Shown: positions 26,314 through 39,710 of the stretch, piece by piece | How positions within the stretch are numbered: the stretch's first letter is position 1 | Layout: every line of letters begins with the position of its first letter | Source of the DNA: Paramecium sonneborni | Taxonomy: Eukaryota > Ciliophora > Oligohymenophorea > Peniculida > Parameciidae | Direction: 5' to 3' | DNA length: 64,000 nucleotides | Assembly: GCA_905182985.1 (NCBI GenBank) | Contig: CAJJDN010000115.1 | Location: 1-64,000 of the forward strand | Made by a program: the position numbers and the translations under genes | The notes under the pieces: generated by a model | Told to the model about the DNA's origin: nothing | The model's input: only the letters and a program-made list of their open reading frames with translations | The model's database searches: none

Positions 26314-27289
26314 ATGTATAGAAATTTAGGTCAATCATATTAAGCTATGAATATAATTCATGAAGAAAATGGTAATTAATTATGGTTAGGTGATTATACT
26401 GCAGCTTAAGATAAACTCACTCTTGATAAAAAAGGAATTAGAACAGTTTTAACAGTTGCATGTTAATTAAATATCAAATATAATGATTTAAATATTAATC
26501 ATAAAGTATTAATCTATAAATATATATTAGACATATTCAATCCTTGATTCAGAATAAGCTAACGTTGCTTAATTTTTTGATGACTCTTTTTATTTAATTA
26601 AGAATGGATTAAAATCCGGATCTGTTCTTGTTCATTGTGCAGCTGGAGTTTCTAGATCAGCATCCATTGTTATAGCTTATCTAATGAGAAATAAAGGATG
26701 GACATATTCTGATACCTTTTCATATGTTAAAAGCAAAAGATTCGTTATTTGTCCAAATAGTGGATTTTAACGATAATTGAAAAACTTTGAAAAAATATTA
26801 AACCAATCTAAAGTTAATTTTTAAATATCTAACTAAGAAGACTAATAAAATAATTAACTTCTTATTTCATAATCATAGTCTGATACTCAAACTGATACAA
26901 AAAAACCAGAATCCCCTATTAAACAAGGTAATGAAAAAAAATCTGATACACTTGTTCAAAATGAGTTTAGATCAACTATCAGAAATAATGAATAATTTGG
27001 AAATAAAAATGATTAAAAATTAGATACCAAATCAAATTTCAAAGTATAAAATAATTATAGAAATTGTATTCTCACATCTAAATTTAATAATACAAGAACT
27101 AATATGCAATAAAATAAACTCAATTTGTAAACAATGTAAACCACTTATAATTCATCTTATGCTGGCCCTTAAATTGTTACACATGCTTAAAATAAATTAT
27201 TTGAAAAATAACCTTTATCTATTTTACCTGGCATTTCTGCTAAATCTAATTTGATTAATTATACTTTGAATAATAGAAGAAAGTTATGA
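26314..27289 (+). CDS. dual-specificity protein phosphatase, 316 aa
   Basis: Dual-specificity phosphatases remove phosphate from Tyr and Ser/Thr. The catalytic domain (~1-160) contains QLWLGDYTAAQDK at the start, a VLTVAC strand, and the signature HCAAGVSRSASIVIAYLM. This includes the HCxxGxxRS P-loop cysteine and arginine, so the enzyme should be active. The KSGSVLVHC run before it is typical. One 25-nt intron near 26515-26539 precedes TYSILDSEQ. The C-terminal half is Asn/Gln/Ser-rich and probably disordered. ATG 26314, TGA 27287-27289. It lies 75 bases after the CDPK on the same strand; a shared pathway is possible but not shown. Confidence 0.92.
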
Positions 27290-27379
27290 AATTTTTATAA
27301 TTTGTGTTTAGTTATTCTATTCTAACTGATATTGATATTTTTATTTAACATTTTTTATTTATAAAATTTGAATAATTTT

Positions 27380-29668
27380 ATGAGAAGTTCAAGTTCTAAC
27401 TATTCATTATAAAGAGATTTCTAAAAACTAGAATCCAGATTAGAAAGTATTGATTTAAGAAATAGAAGTGGAATTAGAGATAAAAAACAAGATATTGGAT
27501 ATTCAAGAATTGATAATAAAGAAAATTATGCAATTTAAACAGCAAAGAATTAATTATTTTCATATGGAGCTAAATATTAACATAAACTTTAAATGTAAAA
27601 ATCAAAAGTAGATATTCCTGTTGTTGAGGTCAAAAGAGTGGATGATAAAAAAAAGTTGAGTATAATTTTCAAATTTTATGCATCCTTTGGTGATAGAACT
27701 AATATTGATTATATTCGATCAAATAAAATACATAAATTAATGTCAGATTCTCAAATAAAACTTTAGAGATAGGATTAGTAATAAATTGATTTACTTTTTG
27801 TGAAAGCAAATAGAAATAAACCTAACATGGATTTTGAGAACTTTTATTACTTTTTAGAATTACTCTCTGAAAATTTATATGGAGAAAACTCTTTTTAGTT
27901 TTTGATGGATAATCACTTGACTCCATTATTTGAAAATATAATATCATCTACTGATTTAGGAGATGAAGAAACTAAACTATCTGAAGAAATTGATACTATT
28001 TGTGTAAAATTAATGTAGGTTGTTATTTAACCAATCACAGTTATTTATAATAAATATTTCCCTCCTCAATTTAAGAACTTTAATTTGAAAGATTAATAAG
28101 AAGAATTAATGATAAAACAATAGATTAGATCTTCTTTATTTTTATTTTTAAAAGAATTTGAAATATGCCCTTAATTTATAACTAAAGGATCTGCATATTT
28201 ACTTTTAGATTATATTTAGGCTGATCAAGACTTACCATAAATTTGTTAATAATAAAAAAAGTAAAAATCAAAATTTGATGTTAATTAATTTTGTTGTTAT
28301 ATAATTAAATTAGCGATGATGACTCTTTAAAGCTTTGATGATTCTACTTAAGAACAACAAATTATAACACCATTATAAAAATTAGCCTTTTTATTTGAAA
28401 GAATGGAATTGAGTCAAGGTTTTAATAATTTAGAAATACCATCAAATAATTCGAAAATGAATTGGAAATTGAAAGTACCTGAAGAACTTATAGAATTAAT
28501 AATTAGTGATCCTAATGCAATTCAATATTTAAATTCATCAACTTAGAGAATGAAAATTAATTAATTGAAAAACGAAGAATTTTATGAAGAATAAGTTAAA
28601 AGAGTTAATACAATACCTACAAACAGAATTCGACAATCAATTTAAATTAATAAATAATTTGAAGAATAATCTCAATAGTTATTCTAAGAAAATTATACAT
28701 AATTATTTAATATATATAGGCAATATTCAGGAATAAGTTAATAAACAGGGCAAGATAATGAATTAGTTGGTAGCAAATGGATGAAATTCTTAAAAGATGC
28801 AAATTTAGTAAATATTAATCTTGTTGAGAAAAATAGCAAATTTGCATACTAAATACCTCATAATGAAATTGATTTAATATTTGCAAAAGCATGTACAGCT
28901 TATCAAAATAATAGAGCATCAGTTCCGATTAAATAAAAGAAATAAACAATGAATTTTATTTAATTTTTAAAAGGGATCTAATTATTGACGAATGATATAA
29001 ATGTGTTAAAAACAATTTTGAATCATCATATATTGCATTTAATGGGTTAAGGATCAGAAAATAAAATTAAAGATCTTCTCTCATAATTAATGAATTTATT
29101 GAAAGATAAGGAAATTGTTGAATTTCTTGGATTGTTACACAAATCTATTCTCGTATATTATAAACATTACACAATAAGTAAATAAGTTATGAATTTCGAA
29201 CAATTCTTAAGATTTTATAAAGTAAATATAATTATAAATAATATTAGGATTTTTCTATTTTCCCTGATTTATTGACCAAAAATAAAATAGTTTAAATATT
29301 TTAGATATTGTCAAAATTATATGAGAATCAAGAAAATTCAAATCTAAAAAGTGGACTTATAGATTAACATATGTTTGTTGAATCTCTTGCACTCTCAGCC
29401 TTAGAAATCTCATATAATGATGATGAAAATTTAAGTTAGTTAGAAAAGGTAAATATTAAAGAAATTATAGATTTATTATTTGATTGAGAGATTAAATTAA
29501 TCAGATGGTCCTAGAATCGTTCAAAAGTAATTAGGACATACTACGTAAGATTTATAATTAATTATACATAGTTGTCCTTCTGGTCAAGATTGGGACTTAT
29601 TGTATCATATAAAAAAGAAATTTTCTTGGTTAATTTAATAACAAGAGTAAGTTTCTTACTAATAATGA
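27380..29668 (+). CDS. protein with p25-alpha (TPPP)-like modules, 746 aa
   Basis: ATG 27380 to TGA 29666-29668. Two introns (26 nt near 29220-29245; 22 nt near 29450-29471) are needed; skipping the second would end the protein early at 29487. Residues ~95-170 read IFKFYASFGDRTNIDYIRSN, KLMSDSQI, then IDLLFVKANRNKPNMDFENF. This matches the p25-alpha pattern of tubulin-polymerisation-promoting proteins (F..FG..., K...D, DIIF.K, F..F). A second copy near ~460-540 reads WMKFLKDANLVNI ... NEIDLIFAKAC ... MNFIQFLKGIQLL. The ends are helical. A microtubule or cilium role is inferred from the family. Third after the CDPK and phosphatase on the same strand. Confidence 0.7.
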
Positions 29669-29718
29669 CTTCATATTATTATTTTTATATTTTTTAAGAC
29701 AAAGTTTAACTATAAAAA

Positions 29719-31179
29719 ATGCAATCCTAACTATAAATTATAAGTAAAAGTTCTCAAGAAATTTTTGAAAAAAGCATATGCATAATTAAACTTTTTGAGT
29801 AGATAATACTTTCTATAAAAACTCCTTTTGAAAAAGATATACTTAAAAAGAAAAGAGATGATGAATTAACTTATGTATAAATATTACAAATAAAAAAAAT
29901 TCGGTTAAAAATTAATTCGAGTAGTTAATTTCCAACTTTTATCTCAATTGTTAAGGATATAATATCAAGCGGATTTTTAGATTTAGATTTATCAAATAAT
30001 TTATTAAAGTATGCATTTCTATTATTTTATATAAGGAAATTCATTAGTCTCAATATATACTAAATTTAAATAATAATTCAATCCATCTAATACTAATCAA
30101 TTTTTATTTACTAAATTTAGAAAATGTAATATATTCTTATAATTAGATAAGTATAATTGTTAAATTGATAATTTAAAGTAATAACCATCAAGTTAATTAA
30201 AAAAAAAGAAAATTTAACTTTAGTAAAATTGATGTAATAAAATGAACAATTCTCTAATTGATAATAATAATAATCAACTTAAAAAATCTCTAGCAATAAT
30301 AATCCAAGATATTAGAAATGAAGAATTCATACTATTGCACTGAAGTATTACAGGAAAGATTAAGAATAGCTATTTTGTTAACATAATCATAATGAAAATA
30401 AAATATGGAAAGAAATATTAGTCTAGTATTGGTATAAAATATTTGATAGAAAGTAACTTATACATCTATAATTTCAGTGTTAAATAAAACAAAAATAATA
30501 TATTTAAAAACATTAGATACTATTGAATATTTTATAGATTAGAATCAAGAATTTATTTAAAAATACAAATAAAACTGCATTTCAATGTGATATAAGTAAT
30601 CCTGAATTTAGAAATTAAAAGAATTAGTTATCTTTGAAGTTGAAATATTATCTTTTAATTAATTGGGAGGAAACTATAAATTAAAATGAATAATTTTATT
30701 AAAATATATTGAAGATACTTGATGGATGTTAAGCATAAAAGGATTAAAGATTTAAAATAATAAAGGATCTAACAGAATTTTATTATATTAATATGAGTTT
30801 CTTTAAAACAATTCAGTATCTTAAACTTAATTCTTCTGAATTGTTGAAAAAAAAATGGATAGTATTAAGAGTAAAAAGTAGATAATATAGAATCAGCAGA
30901 TATTACATATAGAATTTTGTTTAATATTTGTATATTAAAAATATAGAAAATTGATGGTTGAAAACAATAGAATTATTAAAAGATAGTGAAAATAACTATA
31001 AATTGAATTAAGATAATGTAATTATTTTTTAGAAGGATAAATCAATAAACAAAATAAGATTGAATTTCGATATAAAAATGTAAATTAAAGAATGAGAAGA
31101 GTTTATAATTAAGTTTAATATAATTTTAGAGAGATGGGAGAGAGTTTTGGAAAAGATTCAGGAATAATAATTTATTTGA
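29719..31179 (+). pseudogene. decaying gene, unknown family, with in-frame TGA codons
   Basis: From ATG 29719 a frame runs ~110 codons (MQSQLQIISKSSQEIFEKS...), then coding character moves between frames near 30010-30370. From about 30380 one frame is open for almost 200 codons (e.g. TAFQCDISNPEFRNQ, KIIKDLTEFYYINMSFFK). It is broken only by TGA at 30952-30954 and 31093-31095, with the same frame continuing sensibly after each (WLKTIELLKDSENNY; EEFIIKFNIILERWE) to a final TGA at 31177-31179. No intron of the right length removes these stops. The protein family is not recognised. It looks like a recently decayed gene. Confidence 0.5.
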
Positions 31180-31281
31180 TTTAAGATAATTTATGATAAA
31201 AATAAAAAATAAAAAGAAGATAGTTATATTTAAATTGTTTATTTTATTTTATTTTTTTGTACATAATTCAATAATAATAAC

Positions 31282-33229
31282 TCATTTTTGAGTTTCATCT
31301 TTAATCAATGAAAGACCATCGTCAATATAAGTTTGAAGTTCTTAACTGTCTTCAAACATATTCAAAATATCACCAATTTCAAATTGTGATGGATCAATGA
31401 GCATACCTAAATAATAGAATGTTAGATTTTACCAACAACTTTTTTGGTTGACTCTTTATCTTTAACAACATCGAAGACTTTTTGGAATAATAGATTACCA
31501 AGAACATTTCTTTAATCAACAACAGGAATCTTCAAAAATTCTTCCATTCTACTTTATACTAAAGTATAATCAGAGAATTCTTATGTATAACTCTAAGTTT
31601 AGACTACTTTAGGTGGTGGTTAAATAATTTATTTATTGATTGGAATAGGTCTTGCTACTTAATTTCTGATGTTTGGAAAAGGACCTCTACCTCCTCTTAT
31701 AGGCATTTGTCTCATTCCTTATCCAGGTGGAAATGGCATTTATGGAGGCATCATAGGTAATGGTCCACCAAAGGGTGGTTATAATAATTATCTACCTCCT
31801 GGATTTTAGAAAATGCTTTAACTCTATTTTTTAACTTCTTTGAATTCTTTTCTCATAGTTTTAGATAATAAGATATTCATCATTACATGACCATCTTTAA
31901 AGATTTCCTTCTTTTTTTTAGAAATTTCTTCATTATTTTCATCATAGATTTCTGATCTTGCTCTCTTTGAATCTTCTAATGTTTAATAATGAACAAAACA
32001 TTATTAAACCTAAAACTTAGGATTTTTGGTTTTTCTAATTGTCAATCGAATAACCTTTCCAAATCTTGATAAGAATTCTTAAATAACATCTTTACTAACA
32101 TCATCTTTAATATTTTAAACAAGAATCAATCTATCATCTGGATTCAGATGTTTACTATATACCATATTATAAAAGAAGTTTTCACTTTCACCTTTAAATG
32201 TATCATTATGATCCTAAGCCATTTCTTTAAATGCTTAAGTAATTTCAGCAATAGTAAAAGCTTCACTTGCATCACTATTAACAGGTGGTCCATGTTTAAT
32301 TATTAATTCCAATGCATGATGTGCACCTGAATTTATACATGGATGTTTTCTTTATTATTCACAAATATCTAAATTATATTTAGCTTATTCTGATGTTTCA
32401 AATGATATCATTGTCCAAGGTTATCTTGTATGTTAATCAATCTTAACAAAACAATCTTTAACTTAATCACCTTATCTGGATAAATAATCTTTTATTATTA
32501 AAGACCAAGCATATTCTATAGCTCTGACTACCTTATCTTATTCCCAATATTTCTATGGAAGAGGCTTAGCAAAAGCTCTTAAATAGATTGAACTTGATTC
32601 AACTTTTCTTTCTGATTATGCTTTGAATTATTCTAACTTTAATAATTTCCCTTTATGAGTTATTGGATGATTTGCTATTCTCTTTATTAAGTTGTCAGCA
32701 TCTTCTTTCTTCTCAAATTGAACATATCCATAACTAAAATATTATTAATTATATTATTTACTTTAATTGCTTTCCTTAAACATCTCTGTGAATATCAACC
32801 GATAACACAGTACCAAATCTAGAAAATTCTTACTCTAATTCCAAAATATCTGCATCTTCTGGGAGATTGTTAATGAAGATGTTGGCTTTTTTATCAGCAA
32901 TATGATAATTGAAGTATGGTTTCACTCTTATGATATTTCTAATGAACACTTAATTATTAAATTTCTTTCTTGCTTCTTCCGCAGAGTCTGGATGAGCAAA
33001 AGTTATGAAGGCTTGTCCTTTTGATTTCTATGTAGTCTTGTCTTTTGTAATCTTTAAGCTTTGGATTTCACCTACTTCCTTAAATTTACGATAGAGATAA
33101 TCCTCTGATATTCCCTAATAATTTTACTAAATACATTCATACCTGGTCTAAATTTTCTATGAAAATTATGGTCTTCATTTACTATGGGGTAGCTTGTGGG
33201 GGTAATTATTGAATTTCTTTTTATTGCAT
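31282..33229 (-). CDS. poly(A)-binding protein (PABP), 621 aa
   Basis: Cytoplasmic PABP coats poly(A) tails and links them to translation and deadenylation. Start ATG 33227-33229, stop TGA 31282-31284. The first RRM has TIIFIENLDQ and GQAFITFAHP; the second has ANIFINNLPEDAD and SYGYVQFEKKE. A divergent middle domain lacks clear RNP motifs. A fourth region reads RLILVQNIKDDVSKDVIQ and QQCFVHYQ. A Pro/Gly/Met linker (MMPPQMPFPPGQGMRQMP) leads to the PABC/MLLE domain: RNVLGNLLFQKVFDVV, GMLIDPSQFEIGDIL and IDDGLSLI. Introns are 28, 28 and 26 nt. The MLLE signature identifies the family; weak RNP motifs in the third RRM are unusual. Confidence 0.9.
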
Positions 33230-33978
33230 ATTTTTGATTTTTAAATAAAAATTTTAATCTAAAGATTTAAATTAAGTTTGTAATTTAATTAAAATTATAC
33301 TATATTATACTTTTAATCAAATATACCTAATTTATTTATCACTCTTCTTCCCTGTTTATCTTTATTCCTCATCAATAATCATTCAATTACTTCTCTAAAC
33401 AATCAAACAATCAATCAACTTCTAAATTAACTTTATTTTATATCATATTATTTTGTTAATTATGTTATTTATTCAAATTTTATACCTTTTTTATATTACT
33501 CTCACTAACTTATTTTACATCAATTAATATCTCATCATAAGAGTTGTTTTTTTATTATAAATAAGAATAGATCAAATTTATAAAATTAATAAATAATATA
33601 TATATCTATATATTTTTAAATTTAATATTGACTATATAAAATGAAGATCTTTAAAAATAGTTTAAAAACTATAAAAAATGAATTTAAAGAATTAGAGTCA
33701 TAAATAGATACATTATGACATTTTCATATTATGTAAAAATAAAAAATAATTATGGTTATAAAAGTTTAGAAATAATTCTTTTATAAAATTGTGATAATTT
33801 ATTCTCTATCTTGTAACATATTATTAAATGAGGGGAGAGATTTATTGAACTTCTATTGAAAGAAGAAAATGTAAGGATCAAAATAAAATGGTTACAATAG
33901 AGTGATAGTTGAATAGAAAATAGTAATTTTGTATTAATATGGAAAGAAAATTAAGTATATTTATTTTTAGTATATAAA
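33230..33978. other. intergenic promoter region, nothing firm
   Basis: Divergent spacer between PABP and the large cysteine-rich gene. AT-rich, with one tiny frame at 33641 (25 codons) that I do not consider real. It probably holds both promoters. Confidence 0.4.
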
Positions 33979-36900
33979 ATGAAAGCTTTAATAGTAGCTA
34001 CTTTGTTGAAAATCGTGATTTGTGGTAAGTTTATCTATTACTGAGAGTAGAATGGGAAGTTTACAAGCATGAATTATATGACGTTGTATCAAGTGTTGAT
34101 TGGATAGGTTTAAATTCTGATTCAACTCTGAGTTCTTTAACAACAATAGATTCAAATCTGTGTTCATCAGTTTCAACAGTATATTTGTCAGGTGGGAAGG
34201 ATTAGATATGGAGAAGAATATAAATGCCAACAACAAGGAAGTTTTCAGCAATTAGGATTGAATTAGACTTATATTACATAGATATTTGGGATAGCACTAG
34301 AACAATAATATATTTGAATAATGAGATAATTTATAATAAAGAAATGAAATCTAAAGGATCTCCTATAGATGTTGTTTATTGTTAAATTTCAGGAGGAAAT
34401 ACAGCTAATGATTATTTAGATAAATTATCTTACAGTACAGAATTTACTTCGAATCAAATAAATATAGAAATTGTTAAATTAGGATTACCAATAACTAGAA
34501 TATTTGCATTATCTAATTTTTATTTATATGTTTAATTTTGTGACAAATATTGTGAAGTATGTGATTTCAATGGTAATTGTTTGAAATGTGAAAATGATAT
34601 GAAATTTAAAGATGGAGTCTGTTAATTAGAAAGTTATACAAAATTAAGGTATTATAATCCTGATTTAGAATGGGTAGACAAATGTCCATCTGGATATGTT
34701 CCTAATTTAGAGGGTTTATGTTAGCCAGGATTATAAACAGTAATATTTGAAGATTTGTAGAGCAATTTTGCATCTTATTTGTTTTAATTAAATAAGGATA
34801 AATATTATTCTAATAAAAATGATAATAGTTATAGAATAATAGAAATAGAAGGATAGAAGTTAGCAGGTCCATTTATGTTTAATGAAAAACTTTTATATTC
34901 TCCTTTATCTCTGGTGTCAAATTCATTAATTTTGGTAAGATTTCGATTATATTATTTACATCATAATTAATCTTAATAAGTAGGAGGGAGAATATATTTA
35001 AAATTTAATGATTTTAAAGTATTAGAAATAAGAGATTATGATTAAGTTTAGCTGACATCTAATGTAGGTTTAGGAATAGTTAATAATGATATTAAATGTT
35101 ATTTAGAAAACTTTTATCGTTGCTAATTTGCAGATGTGTAATTTCTAATGAATTTAGATTATCAAATTAACACTTTATCGTTTGATGGTAAATTCACAAT
35201 AATAAAACCTTATAGAGCTTGGGGAATCACAGATTTTTAGATACTTAAATTAACATAATCAAGTAATGTGAATGAATGTTAAGGATAATGTTTGACTTGC
35301 AAATTGAAGAATAAGAAATCATGTTTATCTTGTTAAATAGGATTCTATTTATTTGATGATAAATGTATGACTTAATGTCCACTTCAAACAACTTAAGTAG
35401 GAAGTATATGTTAAGAAAATGGAATGAGCAATACTTTTAAATATATTTTTAAGTCATTTTATGATAATAACAATTATTAGAATGAGATGGAAAAGATAGA
35501 GAAAACATAGGCTAAAATAGAATATAGCAAATTTATTTATGGTATGAATGAATATTCTATATTGGGTGGGTTATCATTATATTCAGGATACTAATTAAGT
35601 TATACTATTGTATCACCATTCAGTTTTTATAAAGCATATATAAAAATGAATGTAGTTGCGATTGATTATAAATCAAATGATAAATTTAAAATAACAATAG
35701 ATTTTGGATCAATAACAACTCTTTATAAAGTAGGAGAGATTGGTCCAAATAGATTTCAATTTGTTTCTGTGGGCAATTAAATGGGATTAGGGAATATTAA
35801 TGATGAAGAATATCATGCCGATGTATTTATAGAGAGTGATCCTATTCCAATTTCAACTAATTCAATAACTATTATTTTTCAGAGAGAAAATTATGTAGGA
35901 TTAAACGAATATTATGGTATTTATAATTTTAGAATAATGGTTGAATCTTGTCCATAATTTTGTGATAGTTGTGATAATAGTGGTAGTTGTTTATCTTGGA
36001 AGATGGATATAAGTTTATCTTCTGGAAGTTGTGCAAATGGTTATTATTATAATTAAAAAGATGAAACCTGTAATTAATGTCCTTCTGGTTGTATTACTTG
36101 TTAGTTATATTCTTGTACAACTTGTTAAAGTGGCTATGTAAATAAATATGGATAATGTTTTTGTAGTGCAAATCTTGAAAACTTTTCAGTTTGTTTGACT
36201 ACAAATAATTGTTAAGTGGGATGTTTAGTTTGTGGTGAAAGTTTATAATTCACTTTATTAACTATATCATCTAAAGGCTATTTTTAAGAATGTACAAAAT
36301 GTGATGATTCTAAATATTATTGGCTAGATAAAGATTAATGTAGATGTTTAGAGGGCTATTATATGGATATATCAGTTTGTTTACCTTGTTCTAAATATTG
36401 CAAAGCTTGTTAAAAATCTCCAAGAATTTGTACTGATTGTGACACATCTTTAAATAGAGAATTACATTATTAATAATGTGAATGTAAATAAGGATATTAC
36501 GAATAAGAGAATTTCTTAGATTGCAGTTAATGTGAATAAACTTGTTATACTTGTAGATTTTTTGCAAATTATTGTACAAGTTGTTATCCTGATTAATTTA
36601 GAACAATTTTAAATAGAAAATGTGAATGTTAAGATGGATATTTCGATGAAGGTATATCTATTTGTACTAAATGTAATCCTAAATGTTTAACTTGTTCTAG
36701 TTTAACAAATTGTCTATCATGTTATTCCTCATAAAATCGTAAACTTAGTATTAGAAATAGTTCATGTATATGCAAATTAGGATATTTTGAAGTAGAAAAT
36801 TAACTTAGTTGTGATTCTTGCCACTTCTCTTGTTAATAATGTTTACCTTCTTCTTAAAAGGATATGTGTATTAGATGTCCATCATCTAGAGAACCTTCTA

Positions 36901-39194
36901 TAAATTAAACAGTTTTTGCATGTAATTGTAAAAGAGGATACTATGAATCTAATATGAAAGAATGTTCAGATTGTAGAAATTATTAAAATCCACCATCTAC
37001 ACATTATTGTTATAATAAATGTGGTGATAAAATTACCTAATGGAATGAAGATTGCGATGATGGTAATAATGATCCTAAAGATGGTTGTTATATGTGTCTA
37101 TTTCCAAATTCTTATTGTTTTAATGCTTTATGTTCTAAATGTGAAATGGGGCTATGTGTTAAATGTATAGATGGATATTTTATAACTAAAGAAAATTAAT
37201 GTGAACGTTGCGATCAATCCTGTAAAACTTGTGTTTCCAGATAAGATAATTGCACTTCTTGTGTTTTATATAGTCCAGATACTTAAAAATGCATTATGTG
37301 TCAAATTGATAAAGGTTATTAAATTTTAGATAATAAATGTGTCTCTATTTGTGGAGATGGATTAAAAGTAGATTAAGAATAATGTGATGATGGTAATGAT
37401 AAAAGTGGTGATGGATGTACATTATGTAAAATTGAAGATGGATGGATTTGTTAAAATATTTGTGAAAGAATTATTTATCCAATCATTCTTATGAATGAAT
37501 CGATATTTGATAATAAATATGATGGAGTTAGAAATTTAGAATTTACAACCAATATCAAACTTAAAATTAAGACTAAAGTTACAGATCTTTGTTCATACAC
37601 CTTTAAAAACACTGAATCTTTTGATGTCTTACTCTCTAATCCTTAAATTAATACCTAATAAGAAGAATTTAATATTCTTAAATCTATTTTAAAATTACAA
37701 ATTAATCAAAGAAGTGATAATCCTATCTTAATTTGTAAAATACTTAACCCTGAAAAGTATATAAGTTAATAAGGTTTTACTTTCAAAGAACTCTCCTTTG
37801 AATTTCCATTAATTCCCTTTTAATAACAATCTGAATCTGTTATTTCAGCTACTACTGGATTACTAAACTTTAGTAAATATGTTCTTTATATTCTACTTGG
37901 ATTAGCTATATTTGCATTTCTAGTTGGTGGATTATAAATATTTTGGAATCTATTAGATATCCTTTAATTAATATCTTATTTACAGTTTTTCAATATTATA
38001 TATCCATATAATGTAGAAACATATTTCTAACTTTTTGATTTTGCTTAATTTGATTTCATCAAACGAATTGTTAATATTGAAGATTTAATCAATAATCATG
38101 TTCAATCTCCTGAACCTGATTATAAGTTTGCTTTGTAAGGATATTCTTCTACATTTTATATTAATTCTATAGCTGTTTTAACAGTATTCTTAACAACTTT
38201 AGCAATCTTCATTGGTTGCAAAGTTGGTTTTATTTTCTTGGCCAAACTTTTATAATATTATTCGGATGAACATGATACTTCTTTAGAAGAAGAACCTAAC
38301 GTTATCAAATTTATTTTATTTAGAATAAGCAGGAATATTTCTAAAATGTTTCTTAATATAATTGGAGAATTCAGCTCAGGCTTAATCAGAACTTTTATGG
38401 CTGTAGCTTATGATTACAATCTCTCTATTTTTTTATAAATCAGAGCATCAAATTCAGATAATGCCTTATTAGAATCTAGTTTAGCTTTCAGCATTATATT
38501 TCTATTTCTCCAATTTTATTTTTTGTTTAAAGGATTTTCATTTATGAGTAATTAACCATATTTCTATAGGCAATTCTTCATTTAATAGAAATATGGATCA
38601 CTATATGAGGGAATAGATATTCAGTCAGCTAAGCCTTATGCCAATTATTATAATCTAATCCTGCTATTCAAGAAGATACTTTTCATCTTCTTCTTGGTTA
38701 ATCTTTATTATGAACCAAGCTTTTAAATATTGACATGTTCCATGCTTAATGTAATCTTTTCAGTTTACATCCTATATAATAAACCATTAGAAGATAAATA
38801 TGAGTTTTATAAAACTATAGGATCTGAATTACTTATTTGGTTAGCTGAACTATTCATAATAGGATTATATTATTCCTAACAATAAGGACCTGATGAAAAT
38901 AAAGAATTATTTATAGGCTGGTTTATTATTGGTGCATGTACAATGTTAATTATATTCCAATTTGTTCTTGATATCAAATAACATTATGAATTTTTGATTA
39001 AAGAGTATAAGATTATTGCTAAATTACTCTCAAGAATTCGAAGCCTATTTCGAAAACAAGAAATTAGGGAAGATACTTAAGAAAATTTAGTTGATGCTAA
39101 AAATAGTAAATTGACTCTCAGAGGAAAAATGTCAACACAGGCTACTTTAGGAATTAAATAAAGAAAATTAGTCACATTTAAATTTGATAAATGA
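33979..39194 (+). CDS. giant cysteine-rich, multipass membrane protein, 1729 aa
   Basis: ATG 33979, one 26-nt intron at 34025-34050, then one open frame to TGA 39192-39194. A signal peptide (MKALIVATLLKIVIC) is followed by an extracellular part of ~1270 residues. In it, Cys-rich furin/EGF-like repeats (CxxCx...C, e.g. CNQCPSGCITCQLYSCTTCQ and later CDDGN units) alternate with beta-rich domains. The CDDGN...DGC units match the Myxococcus-type Cys repeat. From ~1290 come about eight hydrophobic segments (YVLYILLGLAIFAFLVGG, SIAVLTVFLTTLAIFIGC, ILLFKKILFIFFLVNLYY). The segment LLDILQLISYLQFFNIIYPYNV resembles TRP-like/polycystin-related membrane domains found in protists. Large ciliate families share this layout; transport or sensing is inference. 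Confidence 0.85.
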
Positions 39195-39710
39195 ATAAAT
39201 TTATATGTTTTTATATTTTTTTATTACAGATTGATTTTAATTAATTTAAAAACCTATAAATTATTTCTAGAAAATAATCATTCCTTTATTTATTAGTTAA
39301 ATCTTTCTAATAATACTTTAGAATGAATTGAATTTCACCTTCTTGTTTAGAGAATTTATTATTTTAAGAAATAAAAATATATCTTCAAAATTGTTTAATT
39401 AAAAATTAATTGTTATTTTTATTAACAATATCTTCATAATTAATCTGCATCAGTCATGTGATGCAACTTAAAATATTTTTTTCTAAGAAAAGCAATATAA
39501 ATATAAAAAAAAGCAGAGATTATAAATATTAATAAAATAATTATATGTAAGAAAATGAGTTTGCAATTTCAATTTGCGTTCCTTCCTTCAAAAAAAATGA
39601 TGATGTTGTATATTACCAGTTAATGTATGATATTTGTATATAATTACATATAGATTTACTGAAAATAACTAAAGGCATTCATTCTCCGTAGATTATCGCT
39701 ATTCACATTT
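39195..39710. other. intergenic with a small palindrome
   Basis: AT-rich spacer with no coding frame recognised. It contains a short hairpin (listed separately at 39447-39464). Confidence 0.4.
39447..39464. other. short hairpin GCATCA...TGATGC
   Basis: The arms GCATCA (39447-39452) and TGATGC (39459-39464) are perfect complements around a 6-base loop, in a region that is otherwise almost all A and T. Function is unknown. It is not followed by an immediate T-run, so it is not a simple RNA polymerase III terminator. Confidence 0.3.

Noticed and set aside
29484..29487. Earlier TGA as the end of the p25-alpha-like gene
   Set aside because: Removing a 22-nt GT...AG intron just upstream skips this TGA and adds 55 coherent residues ending at 29666, with a more natural C-terminus.
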